Positions 10,163 to 19,868 of a stretch of DNA of 24,472 bases are shown here, in pieces. The stretch is from Ophiothrix spiculata (lineage: Eukaryota > Echinodermata > Ophiuroidea > Amphilepidida > Ophiotrichidae): the NCBI GenBank assembly GCA_000969725.1, contig JXSR01S034733.1; one strand, 5' to 3'. The notes under the pieces were generated by a model that ran no database searches, was not told the DNA's origin, and was given only the letters and a program-made list of their open reading frames with translations. A program made the translations under genes and the position numbers. Each line of letters begins with the position of its first letter. Within the stretch, counting starts at the first letter, position 1.

Positions 10163-10720
10163 TCATAGACAGTTAGACACACACTTATTTTCACTCCCTT
10201 CATGTGGACCTGACGGTGGTATGTCTAACCATCGACATGTACAGGTAAGACTCTTCCTTATATGGGACTGATGGCTTAACGTCCCCTCCGAAGGATGACG
10301 ATCTATCATGAAATAATTACCCAACTCTGAGTACTCATTTAAGAAGCGGAGTAGATCTAGAATATCTGCCAAATGCTACCACAAAGTAAGATACCCTATC
10401 CACTCGTCCAATTCAACTACTCATTTTCTAAATTTAGATCACGTTACAGTTGAGCGCTTTCATACTAGCGTGCCAAAAATTTGTAAAATAGTTTAAATGA
10501 AGTGTCGGTAACAGAGTATGACTATTTGTCAAACGTTTGGAAATGGGGATTTTGTTAATGTCAGATGGAAAATAGTTGAATTAGACGAGTGAATAGGGTA
10601 AATATCTAAGCAAAGATTCCAATATTCCATTCCAGCAAATGCCCTCACTAGGAATTGAACCCAAGCCCGATGCTTGAAGAAGATCGCTAACCACCACACA
10701 ACCACCACACAACGCCCATG
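10163..10720 (-). mobile_element. tRNA-derived SINE split by a MITE
   Basis: On the minus strand a tRNA-like head has an A-box-like TGGTTAGCGATC (10693-10682) and a B box GGTTCAATTCC (10661-10651) at the usual spacing. The body continues past the MITE at 10392-10600 and ends in a segment with CCTTCGGAGGGGACGTTAAG (around 10290-10270). That CGTTAAGCC...GTCCC type of 3' domain recurs in invertebrate SINEs. Both halves have the same orientation and the right order, which supports one SINE interrupted by a later insertion. The 69-codon minus ORF at 10163-10372 is SINE sequence. Confidence 0.6.
10392..10600. mobile_element. TA-flanked MITE inserted in a SINE
   Basis: Left end TACCCTATCCACTCGTC (10392 onward) and right end GACGAGTGAATAGGGTA (to 10600) are inverted repeats that extend through AATTCAACTA, about 28 bp with two mismatches. 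The TA at each extremity fits a Tc1/mariner-type target duplication. There is no ORF. Confidence 0.8.
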
Positions 10721-13162
10721 TTGTTATATAACAAATTAATGAACAAGTTGTTGTTTTCTACCATTAAGTCTGAATTGGTGGTGATGACAAACATACAGCT
10801 ACATTCATACACTCACACACCCCACCCCTCTTAATCAACACATAAGAAAATATCTGCATTCAAAAATACACACTTAACCCAAAATCACGACCACAAGGAT
10901 ACAAGCGTAATATACCTGTGCTCTTAATATATCACATCTCTCAAGCAAAGATAAGTGCATATTACATGATTTTTTTCAATGAAAACATTCTTTTGCTAAA
11001 TTGACAGGGTTAAATTCAAATATTCTAATTTTGCAAAACTCTAACCAAAATTTAAGCAACAAGGGTTTGTTCAGCTGATCGTATTGCACACCATAATGCA
11101 TAAATATATAATATTTAATTTGCGATGGCACCATATCTTAACACTGATTGCCCACTGTATTGCATGTCTGCCTGCTAAAGCTAGTTTCAGAGAGTCTGTC
11201 ATTGCATACATTCTATAAATATGAAGTCCAATATTGAAAGTCTTGAGGGGTGCTTTGGCAAAATGAGAGGAAATTCGCAAATTTCAAAATTGAGTTTATG
11301 ACATATTTTACTTCTCTATAATCTCAGCTTTTAAATGATATATAATAGGTCACACTTTCTTTCGCCATTCTCCATTAAGAGATTGAAATCCAAAGCAGTC
11401 CACTGAATTTATTGCAATAAAAATTAGCTGCAAATTGATTTCAAAGATACTGATTATGATTACTACAGTGTATTGTAGCAACATGCAATCAATTAACTGT
11501 GAATAATTGCACTTCCCGGCAAAGTTGAACTTCAAAACTAGGTAAACACTTATGCATGAAAGCGTTTTATGTCCAAAAAAAGACCCTATTTTTACTTTAG
11601 ATGGCATTTATTCAAAATGTAGATTTGCGACTTTTCCTCTCATTTTGTCTGAGCAGCCCACATATCATTATTAATAGTTGGATTGGATTTCACTTTTTTC
11701 ATGACAGACCAATATGCAAATGTGTCGCAAAATATGTTGTTATCTGCCAAAGCTAAAAACGACAGCTCCTCTGAAACAACCTTTAGACTTAACCTGATAT
11801 GTGAAACAAAATATTCACTATTGTCTAAAAATGCAATAATGTGCAAATATATGATTTCATGCGTGCTATTAGTAATTTCATTATGATTTTGTCGTGGATT
11901 TTCATGCCGGGTAATAGGGATAATAATGTTTTGATTACACCATCAAATAAAGTGTATTATACAAAACATAATATGAATGGAAACAATTTGTTTAATTCCT
12001 CCACCAAAATAAAACCCAAATTTTTAAAATTCCTGCACCAATCTTTAAAAGTCTCAAAGTTTAATATCAATGTCCCAATGGATTAAAACAACATAAAATG
12101 ACCAAACCAGTATATTAAACAAATCCCAATTCAAAACAAAACAATTAAATTAAAAACCCAGAGAGGCGTAAATAATATTGATCAAAGGAAAAGAATGGGT
12201 TGATAAGTCCTTCTTGGTCTTTCCATTTTGTGCTCTGTTGCATATCTCAAACTCATGGTGTGTTAATAACATCATTCTATTAAAGTATTTATCACAAAGC
12301 AAACACCAAAATGTGATATAAACAATGACAAAACACAACAAACACATGCCCAATTCAAGACATTGCCATAATTCCTCGGATGTTCAGTGTAAATAAAAAT
12401 ACAGTTTGCAGGTCGTATTTACAAGCAGCATGGCCATGCACTCTGGATTTTTACTTCACTGAACATGGAATTATGCCACTGTCTCTAGCAAACATATTTG
12501 ATTTGTCAACAACGTTAACTCTGATTGAAAAACACAAAGATTCTCACAGCTTTAATGAGTTTTATTAGTAGACAAACCCTGAGCAGCGACCAATGAGACA
12601 CTTTCCAAGTACCAACAAAGTACCTATTGATCCACACTCATAAAACCATGAGAATTTTGCTGTGTTTCACATATAAACATTTGGGCATGGGGACATAACA
12701 TACTCAATACAATATCATAAACACACATTATCACACTCTTTAGCAATTCAAAATATCCTTAAGCATGCTCATTTGGTATCTGGTATTTTCAAAATTTGGG
12801 CACTGCTAAAAACTCTTTCTATTTGATAACAAGCGAACAAGCTGATATGGCTATATGATATTATATAACAGCTAAATAAATCTGTTTCACTTGATTGGCG
12901 CATCTTGGGTCACGTGCCATTGGTCATTTGATAGTAAACTTCATCAATCGTGCAATAGTGCCATGCAAAAATTTTGATACATTCAATGGTTACCTTATTT
13001 GGTAAGACGCAACATCAGTCGCAGGCGTAATTTCAAATTGACTACGCTTGCACAGTCCGCGGGCGCAGCATCAAACGCGTCGTCGCATTAAAGCCGGCAT
13101 GTACAGTGCCAGATGTTTTCTCGGTTTGTTTTGTTTACAAAGATTTATTTAGCTGTCATATA
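10721..13162. other. Intronic DNA, no exon seen
   Basis: Overlapping short ORFs on both strands (for example 11640-11846 minus and 11683-11886 plus) shadow one another and carry no domain motif. A CpG-rich patch at about 13010-13105 (GCGGGCGCAGCATC, ACGCGTCGTCGC) stands out from the AT-rich background and is probably a decayed element. Confidence 0.5.
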
Positions 13163-13328
13163 AAACAAATAATGAATGTTTCTTATGCGTGTCAATGGAA
13201 CAAATATTTCATTCGGTGAAAGATCAAATGCTCCATTCAACTCGGCTTCGCCTCGTTTGAATGGAACATTTGATCTTTCACCGAATAAAAAATTTGTACC
13301 ATTGCACTCATAAACATTCATTATTTGT
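13163..13328. mobile_element. Fold-back element with CTCGGCTTCGCCTCG loop (family 2)
   Basis: Two arms of about 75 nt (13163-13240 and 13257-13328) form a long imperfect palindrome around the loop CTCGGCTTCGCCTCGT. The inner stem contains TTCGGTGAAAGATCAAATG against CATTTGATCTTTCACCGAA. The outer ends are AAACAAATAATGAATGTT and AACATTCATTATTTGTAT. It resembles the element at 16965-17144 in layout, loop and ends. The 83-codon minus ORF across it is an artefact of the palindrome. Confidence 0.85.
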
Positions 13329-14796
13329 ATACTTTTGCATAGGCAACATTTGATTGCCAACTTACAAGAGGTCCAGGTTTGAAGTACAAATTTCAATCAG
13401 TACGGAGGATTTGAAATGAGAAGTCTTTATTTTTTTTTAAATTCTGGAACATCTTGTTCAAAGAAGTTTTGCAATATACATAATGAGATATAATTGAACG
13501 GCAAGGAAAGAATGATAGCAGATGCACAAATAGCGAGAACACCACATCAACACTCACACGTCAATCATTCATATGGTAGGGATGGGGTAGATAAGGGATG
13601 GAGATGGGGGACCAAATCTTTCAAGTGTGACACATGGATATCACAGAGAAAAAATGCTGTAGGCTTACACTGCTACTTTATATTCAGCAAATTAAGTCTA
13701 TTTGCAAGTGGAAATGTCACAGATCTGAGATTCCAGATTATCTCTCCTGTCCTTACTCCTCACAGCGATTCAATATGGCAGATAAGTTTGTAATCCCCTT
13801 ACAAAGTTATGGGAGAAAGAGGACATTATTCTCTTTGTTACCTCCACAATTCTGTCAAATATTGCAAATACCAGAGTAGTGAGTCAACCATTCAGCATTT
13901 TTTTTGTGTATAAGGCCATAAAATCATGAGTATGAATTCATTGTATTGGGACAGTGAACATAGTGAACCAATGGATAAATGATATTGCCTTTTTCAGGGC
14001 TTCGAAATCTGCGGTAACGCGCCGCGCTGTTCCCAGAAAAAAGTTGAAGTCCCAGAAAAAAAATTGGTAAGCTTAAAAAAAATAATATAAAGTCAACTAA
14101 TAATAAAAATCACGAGAATTTCTGAAATTCTGAGGACAGATTATTTTTTTCTGGCGATATTGAATGATAAAATTATAATAAATTAGCCAAATTTTGGGGT
14201 CAATGTTAAAGTACTGTGCATTTTTTCATAAATCTCACAGAAAATTCTCATCAGCACAATAAAAGTTACCAGAAAGGTTTATTTTTTCTTTACCCTGGCC
14301 TTTTTATGATATCTTCATCTTTGAAATTCAAAGGTTTTAATTTTAAATCAATAATATGCATATATAGCTGTTCCGGTCATAATTAAGTGATGTCAAAAAC
14401 CAGAACTAGTGTCAAAATCTTAATGATTAATACATAAAATGATAACCATATAACATGTCCACTGTCACAATAAAATGAATAGAAATGACAACTTGCTGAT
14501 TAAAGGAATATATTGATAGTGAAATTTGCATGATTAAAACCACAGATATACATAAATTGAGGTCATATTTAGAATCTAAGGTTCATAAATGATCACACTA
14601 GTCTTTTACAACAACTATGTTCAATGCTTTATTCTTGTGTTCACTGCCAAATTCACAGCAAAGCTGGGAGACAAGAAGTTGAGACAAACTCAAAGGTATC
14701 CATATACAACCAATTAAAATTGCAATATTTTGATGGTTGATTCTATATATCTGTGGTTGTAACAGACTGGCCATAAATTGACCTAATTCAACATAC
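13329..14796. other. Intronic DNA with possible hAT-like terminus
   Basis: No exon recognised. CAGGGCTTCGAA at 13995-14006, followed by a CpG-rich stretch, resembles a hAT-type transposon end, but no matching right end was found. The plus ORF at 13494-13793 has no recognisable motif. Confidence 0.4.
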
Positions 14797-15107
14797 CTGT
14801 ATTTTGTGTATTTTTAGCATTCTTGATTTCAAGCAGCCACACCCCCATAGGATCTTCACCCCAGGAATGTGTGGTCATGAAATCCCAATGGTCAAAGCCC
14901 TCTCTGGAATAATCTCTGGGCCTCTCTGGTAGTAGATTGGATTGGGTACCCATCGGGGAAGTCAGGTGGATCGATAGGTCTCCTCTTCTGGAATGTGTGA
15001 TTGTGATGCGAGCGTGCACGTGCTCAAGATACTTGACGTGATTAGATTGGCCTAAGCAGCCTGATGTATTAAAATTTATCATCAATTTACCCTGTGCTGG
15101 TATAGTG
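14797..15107 (-). CDS. FURIN: Furin-like convertase, main P-domain (Homo B) exon
   Basis: A 311-nt internal exon (phase 2 in, phase 1 out) covering most of the P domain, the beta-sandwich needed to fold and stabilise the catalytic domain. The acceptor is CTCCTTAG followed by CACTATACC; the donor is ACAG followed by GTATGT. Diagnostic strings: KYLEHVHARITI, the RRGDL segment (holding the RGD tripeptide also present in vertebrate furin), HLTSPMGT, RPRDYS and MTTHSWGEDPMGVWLLEI. The alternative acceptor GCACAG 16 nt further in would break the frame. The ATG at 15085 is internal and is not a start. The downstream intron of about 8.5 kb leads to the two competing 3' exons. Confidence 0.96.
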
Positions 15108-15862
15108 CTAAGGAGGAAAATGAAACGGAATGAAGTTCATATTTATCTTGCTATCAACTGAGTTTCTCAGTTTGATTACCTTAAGTAACAATGCACCTAA
15201 CAACAACCTGCATTTCATAAATACCAGAAAAAAGTTATCATTAAAATAAAGCTACCATGTTTATTCCATAGCGAGAAATCATGTGGTCTTGCAGAACAGT
15301 ACAGGGCTCTGAATCAGTATGTCTCTGATACAAGCCCTGCTATGGGCAATGAGTTATGGGCGAAACATTTTATCTCAATTGCCTTGTCAACCCAAGTAAT
15401 ATTGCTGGAGCAAAGTAATTGTAATTCCTGACTTTTTCAAGAAAACATCTAGTTGCTAATCTAACTGTGTTAATTGAATTTACACACATGTTAATGATGA
15501 ATTTCTGCACAGAAAGAATGTGCATGTTGTATCACATACCGACCTTGTCCGCTTTCCCATCAACATCTATTGCGACTTGCTGTAAGCTAGACTTCCCCAT
15601 AATTTCAGTTTCAAAGAGTCTTGAAGCGTGGCACCCGATGACTGCCATTATAATAACTAAGCCCATATGACCAACAACTCAAGATGGCAGCTAACCCATT
15701 AGGTTAACAGTAACAAGGCAGTCAAACTGATTCTAATTTTTGTTAAATTCCTTGATAATAATCCATTTCAAATTTAATCCTCTGCATATTTTCATCTCGT
15801 CTATTGGCTCCTCTTTTCAAAATTTACAAACAAAAATATTGTAACAAAGTGTGAGTACTTAC
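15108..15862. other. Furin intron, no additional exon
   Basis: Contains a plus ORF (15467-15670) and an overlapping minus open stretch. Neither can be spliced in frame between the flanking exons, which already join perfectly. Confidence 0.6.
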
Positions 15863-15980
15863 AGAGGCAGCCCTGTAGCTTTGGCATTGCATATGTGTTG
15901 TTCTGGTACTGTATGCCACTTCTCTGCTTTGTCAACCATAGCAGCAGCATCCATCAGACCAAACCCGTATGAATGGCTTA
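15863..15980 (-). CDS. FURIN: Furin-like convertase exon: end of catalytic domain and start of P domain
   Basis: A 118-nt exon with acceptor CCCAATAG and donor CTCT followed by GTAAGTAC. It takes the split codon G+TA from the previous exon and passes CT to the next. The product contains VSHSYGFGLMDAAAMV, the hallmark C-terminal segment of kexin/furin catalytic domains, followed by KWHTVPEQHIC, which begins the P domain. The join to the exon at 15107 gives an uninterrupted linker of the length expected from other furins, so no extra exon is needed in the intervening 755 nt. Confidence 0.95.
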
Positions 15981-16188
15981 CTATTGGGAGGAAATGTAAA
16001 AAAGTATTAAAAATATACAGAAGTACAACCTGCTGATTAGTATTGGATTACTTTAACTACCCACTGATACCAGGGCTAAATAATTTAATAATCTCTAGTC
16101 CAGTAAAGGTCATACGTGAATTTGGTTGTTGATTCATAATTGAAGTCACAGGTTTTCTCCAAGCACTTCAGTTTCATTCTGTACCTGA

Positions 16189-16530
16189 AATCAAAAAATC
16201 CTTTTGTTTGTCATTGACCCTCAGAAGGTGTCCCTTGAATTTTCATGCAATTCTTACTTTCAGCTGAATGTTGTAAATAAATTTAGAAATCTCCTTAAAG
16301 ACGATCGCGGTGTTAATTTAGAGGGTAGTGTTACAGATTTTTTGATCAGTGGCCGGAATATTTTGAAAAAACATTTAATTAAGTTAAAACCCTCTCCACA
16401 CACTTCTTTTATTAATAGGCATTGGACTTTCAGAACACATATTGAAGATGATTTTGGAATACTTTGTGATGTTACGGCAATAAGCTATGGTCTTCAAAAC
16501 ATATTTGATATCACATTTAAACTACAGTAG
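16189..16530 (+). other. Unrecognised open reading frame, possibly transposon-derived
   Basis: Open from after a TGA at 16186-16188 to a TAG at about 16530, roughly 113 codons. It has no ATG at its head; the first alternative start is TTG at 16204. The product looks protein-like (for example DPQKVSLEFSCN, NLEGSVTDFLISG and HIEDDFGILCDVT), but I recognise no family. It runs into the left arm of the palindrome at 16503, and its stop is supplied by the inserted pogo-like MITE. Without that insert the frame would continue about 60 codons. It sits in a furin intron, antisense to the gene. Confidence 0.3.
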
Positions 16531-16942
16531 AAACTCATTATAACAAAATCTGATATAAGAAAAACCCTGTTACAAAGAAGAATTTTTCCTATACCATTAT
16601 ACTAATTTCTTTTGTTTTTTATTATATTCAAAACCCTGATATAACAAATGTTTGGATATAAAAAAGTAATTTCTCTGTTCCCACCAACTTCGTTATAACG
16701 AGTTTCCACTGTATTGTACTTACCTATTTTCCATGTAGCAGAAAGCAATAGGTCCCTACTGTACACTGTAATTTTTACTATCACTATCATCCGTTTCATA
16801 TTCTTTACTATCACTTTCATCCGTTTGATAGTATATTGTCTTTTATCGTACTGGATTGAAAACTACAGTGTACAATAGGGACCTATTGCTTTCTGCTACA
16901 TGGATAATAGGTAAGTACAATAGTTTAAATGTGATATCAAAT
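16503..16942. mobile_element. 80-bp-arm palindromic element, interrupted by a MITE
   Basis: The outer 22 nt (16503-16524) are an exact inverted copy of 16921-16942. The inner arm 16714-16771 matches 16863-16920 inverted with two mismatches. The two left segments are separated only by the insert at 16525-16713; removing it with one TA gives a continuous arm of about 80 bp. The central loop holds an imperfect 30-bp tandem repeat (TTTACTATCACT...CATCCGTTT, twice). Both arms carry GGTAAGTAC, a consensus splice-donor sequence, so a donor is present on each strand. Confidence 0.9.
16525..16711. mobile_element. Pogo-like MITE with TA target duplication
   Basis: A 187-bp element with termini CAGTAGAAACTCATTATAAC and GTTATAACGAGTTTCCACTG, inverted with two mismatches. 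The form is like pogo/Tigger terminal repeats. TA at 16523-16524 and 16712-16713 is the target duplication, confirmed by the restored palindrome. There is no transposase. Confidence 0.92.
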
Positions 16943-16964
16943 TACTAGAATCTATAGATGAGTT

Positions 16965-17144
16965 ATATAAAACAAATATTAAATGCTTATATTCGTGTGA
17001 AGGTAAAAATATACCATCTCTCATTGAAAGATTAATTGTTCAATTTCACTTGACTCGGCTCGTGAAATGGAACAATCAATCTTTCAATTCGGGATGGTAT
17101 ATTTTTACCATCACACTCATAAGCAGTTAATATTTGTATAATAT
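16965..17144. mobile_element. Fold-back element with CTCGGCT loop next to a furin splice donor (family 2)
   Basis: Arms from about 16965-17049 and 17062-17144 surround the loop TTGACTCGGCTC. Inner stem pairs include GGTAAAAATATACCATC against GATGGTATATTTTTACC, and TTGAAAGATT against AATCTTTCAA. The outer ends ACAAATATTAA and TTAATATTTGT match family 2. The stem base lies about 10 nt after the exon boundary at 17155 in the gene's sense. Confidence 0.85.
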
Positions 17145-17154
17145 CACCCCTTAC

Positions 17155-17258
17155 CTTCTAAATCAGCACTATTTTTCATCCAATCATTAGCACGTAAATG
17201 TTTTCTTTTGGACGTCTGTACAATAATATGTTGAAGATCACGCCAATTTAATCTAGGG
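17155..17258 (-). CDS. FURIN: Furin-like convertase exon: C-terminal part of catalytic domain
   Basis: A 104-nt exon (phase 2 in, phase 1 out) with acceptor GTTTTGCAG and donor GAAG followed by GTAAGG. It encodes LNWRDLQHIIVQTSK and HLRANDW, matching the stretch that follows the active-site Ser in furins (family form: L-WRD-QH---QTSK...N--DW). The basic SKRKH segment lies within it. The donor is only about 10 nt from the base of a fold-back element at 16965-17144, so hairpin formation in the pre-mRNA could compete with U1 recognition; that effect is an inference. Confidence 0.95.
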
Positions 17259-17400
17259 CTGCAAAACAACAACAAAAAGAGAAATAAATATACATCATGT
17301 TCCATAACAGAAAGTGACCATCAGTGAAACAACTCACTGTCCATCTAGAATTTGAATCTAAAATATTGGGAATACTAGTTCAACTCTAACCAACTAAGCT

Positions 17401-17746
17401 GAGTGGCATGCCCAAAAGGGGTTGGGGTCGCTGCGGAGGGACGTGCCCCCCCTCAACCAGCTGCGTGATTCAGTCGGGGGGAAAGGCCCATTCAGGGATC
17501 TGGATAATAAAAAGATAAAAAGAAAGGGGAGGAGAGAAAAAATCAAAAGAAACCATAGGAAAAATAGGTTGTTAAAATCATTCAAAAATCATCTGTGCGT
17601 TTGAGAGACTCTTTTTTTTTTTGCTTGTCAGTTTTCAATAACTACATCAACAAAGTTTGGGTGTACTTTTTCTCTTTGGTCGCAAGTCATTCGGGGGAAA
17701 CTGATGCTCGTGCCCCATCACTCCTAAAATCCTGGGCATGCCACTG
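17401..17746. mobile_element. hAT-like MITE with 8-bp target duplication
   Basis: Terminal repeats GAGTGGCATGCCCA (left) and TGGGCATGCCACTG (right, the complement of CAGTGGCATGCCCA) have the hAT-type CAGTGGC start. The flanks ACTAAGCT (17393-17400) and ACTATGCT (17747-17754) form an 8-bp duplication with one mismatch, as hAT elements make. The interior is rich in purine and G runs. The short ORFs on both strands here are not genes. Confidence 0.85.
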
Positions 17747-17825
17747 ACTATGCTGTATGTTCAGATGGCAATCAATTTATTGTTCCTCAATTATTGTTAT
17801 TATTATTCATACATATTATTATGAC

Positions 17826-18535
17826 TACATTGGAAAGAAAATGGTTGCATTCGAAAAATCAGCGGCTAGGGTCGGACTAATGCTCAATGCAAAGAAGACA
17901 AAATGCCTAATCCTCAATGAAACATCTGATTCATCCTCCTATCCGCTCTATGAATGGAACTGTCATCAAGGAAGTAGACGACTTTAAATACCGTGGGTCA
18001 TATATACTTGATAGCAAAAAAGACTTCTTGACAAGAAAGGGCCAAGCATGGATGGCCTGTAACAAACTTGATGTAATATGGAAGTCTGATATTACCAGGG
18101 CAACCAAGATTGAATTCTTCAGGGCCTGTGTTGAAAGCATCTTATTGTACGGTGAAGAAACATGGACTTTGAAGAAATAAATTCGAAACCGCTTAGATGG
18201 CACCTACACCAGACTACTAATACATGTCCAAAATATGTCCTGGAAACAACATCCAACTAAGCATCAGATTTATGGTGATATACCTCCCATCTCTACTAGC
18301 ACAGAAGAGAGCCACGTTTGCTGGTCACTGCTTTCAAGCCAAGGACCAAATCATATCGGACCTACTTCTTTGGAGACTCCCATGCCCAAACAGAGGCTGT
18401 AGACCATTAACGTACCCTGATACCATATGTAGAGATACTGGCTTGAACTTCAATGAACTAGGAAGTGCAATGTGTAACAAAGATATTTGGCAAAGATGTG
18501 TGTCATGTATCTCGACGGAAGTTGAAGGATGATGA
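17826..18535 (+). pseudogene. Decayed non-LTR retrotransposon (LINE), 3' end of ORF2
   Basis: Three reading frames in series encode the C-terminal part of a LINE reverse transcriptase protein: ARVGLMLNAKKTKCLILN, then (after a frameshift near 17940) VIKEVDDFKYRGSYI, RKGQAWMACNKLDVIWKS and ESILLYGEETWTLKK followed by an in-frame TAA. The frame then continues (RNRLDGTYTRLL) and shifts again to KRATFAGHCFQAKD, LLLWRLPCPNRG and TYPDTICRDTGLN. The order matches the widespread metazoan LINE proteins with an FKYLGS...LLYG-E-W signature, though the clade is not assigned. It ends in GAT repeats (18528-18540), like a LINE microsatellite tail. It is 5'-truncated and dead. Confidence 0.9.
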
Positions 18536-18683
18536 TGATGGAAAGAACAAAATATTCTCTAGGTTGATAACCATGGCTAACTCATCAACTCATAGCTTAT
18601 CCATTGTGGTTCAAGATCTTCTTTATTCACTTTTGAATGCTGGAGGAAGAGAGGATTACTCAAAAAAGAACTTTTTGAAGCAA

Positions 18684-19396
18684 ATATCAGTTCGGCGGAA
18701 CTCACAATTCCGATACGTATCTGAATTTAGATACTGTAAAACAAGAAATATTTGCTAGCAATTTAATTTCGCCAATTTTTGCTAATACCCCAAAATCGCA
18801 AAATTAATTTGACGCTAATATTAATAATGTACAATGATTTTAATGGCATGCTGATGCATTTAGTGAAATTATAACAAAAACCCCAGATTCTGAAATTCGC
18901 TAAATTTTCTTTCCGCAAATATTTCTTGTTTTACGGTACTCCGTATCAAAATTCTGATTCCCGTATCTGAATTTGGATTAAAAACAGCTGAAATGGGATA
19001 TCAGCTGAAATTAATATTCAGCTTTGCCGCGCACTATTCCGGTATGTATAAAAGTCAATAACATTATCATCATTTGTCATCTAAATTCTAAGAAAGTTTT
19101 GGCCAAATTATTTTGCCTTCTGTGATAAGGAGCTATCAGGACATGTCCCACTAAAATTGCACAGATGGAAATGACATTTCCACAGATAGATTTTTCAGAG
19201 ATGCAAGAATGATGTTCTACATGTACTTGCCAGCTTGTGTTATCAATTTGTTTCCTGCGCCAAGACAGGCGTATCAGAATCCGGATATCCCTCCATATCC
19301 TAATTCTGATATGGGTATCACAATTTGGATACAAAATGTACGTGGGTATCCAAAATCAGATACGTATTCGAATTGTGAGTCCCACCGAACTGATAT
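18684..19396. mobile_element. TIR element with subterminal repeats, containing a nested MITE
   Basis: The left 51 nt (from ATATCAGTTCGGCGGAACTC) and the right 51 nt are inverted copies with about six differences. Inside both ends are multiple GTATC-AATT-GATA-like subterminal motifs (for example CCGTATCTGAATTTGG, CATATCCTAATTCTGATATG, GTATCACAATTTGGATAC), a layout common in cut-and-paste DNA transposons. No transposase is seen. The ORFs at 19077-19443 on both strands arise from these repeats. Confidence 0.8.
18732..18938. mobile_element. TA-flanked MITE nested in the 18684-19396 element
   Basis: Left end TACTGTAAAACAAGAAATAT (18732 onward) and right end ATATTTCTTGTTTTACGGTA (to 18938) are inverted repeats of about 24 bp with one mismatch at the outer end. 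TA on both sides is the likely target duplication. Length is about 205 bp and it is non-coding. Confidence 0.88.
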
Positions 19397-19544
19397 GGAC
19401 TGACAACCACATGCGCATAAAGCTTCCACTGCTTGCTGTATGAAACAAGCCACAATTGTGGTACTTCACAATTACCATGTAGTAGCCAGAACTCGCATTG
19501 TTGTGTTGGTTTTGTCCTGTAAAGCATATTCATTTCACTTGTCT

Positions 19545-19790
19545 ATGTAAATGCAAGAAAGTCAGATGTAAAAAAAAAAGCTACCATTTTTATAAACTTG
19601 CATTACTCATGGCATTGTACATCCTAGGGGCAGTGGCTCTTGAAATGATCTGCAGGTGAAACCATAGAACAATTTCAAGGGCTACTGAAATAGGGTAGAC
19701 AAGTTTGCTCACATGGTAGTGAAAAGGTGATAGATAAATTTAATATATGGTAGCTATTGCAGAAACAAGTAAGTTTCTTGCATTCACTAT
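19545..19790. mobile_element. 250-bp fold-back element, family 1, copy 3
   Basis: Left end ATGCAAGAAAGTCAGATG and right end GGTAGCTATTGCAGAAAC...TTTCTTGCATTCAC match family 1. The central pair CAGTGGCTCTTGAAATG (19631-19647) and CAATTTCAAGGGCTACTG (19670-19687) is present. It sits 79 nt from the catalytic-Ser exon, on that exon's donor side. Confidence 0.85.
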
Positions 19791-19868
19791 TTTGTGCCAT
19801 GCTGATGTGACTAAATAAGAAGGCGCTGATTTCCCAGCTTGTGGCAGAATGTTGTATCATGGACTTAC

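Noticed and set aside
10163-10372. 69-codon minus ORF with protein-like look
   Set aside because: It is part of the SINE body and tail, and the head-to-tail order supports retrotransposon origin rather than a gene.
15467-15670. Open stretches on both strands between furin exons, considered as an extra P-domain exon
   Set aside because: The exons ending at 15863 and starting at 15107 join in frame with the expected linker length; the tested splice into this stretch reached a stop quickly.
19077-19533. Four overlapping ORFs on both strands
   Set aside because: Most cover the subterminal repeats of the 18684-19396 element; the mirror-like peptides (repeated RIRI/IRIRI patterns) are repeat artefacts.
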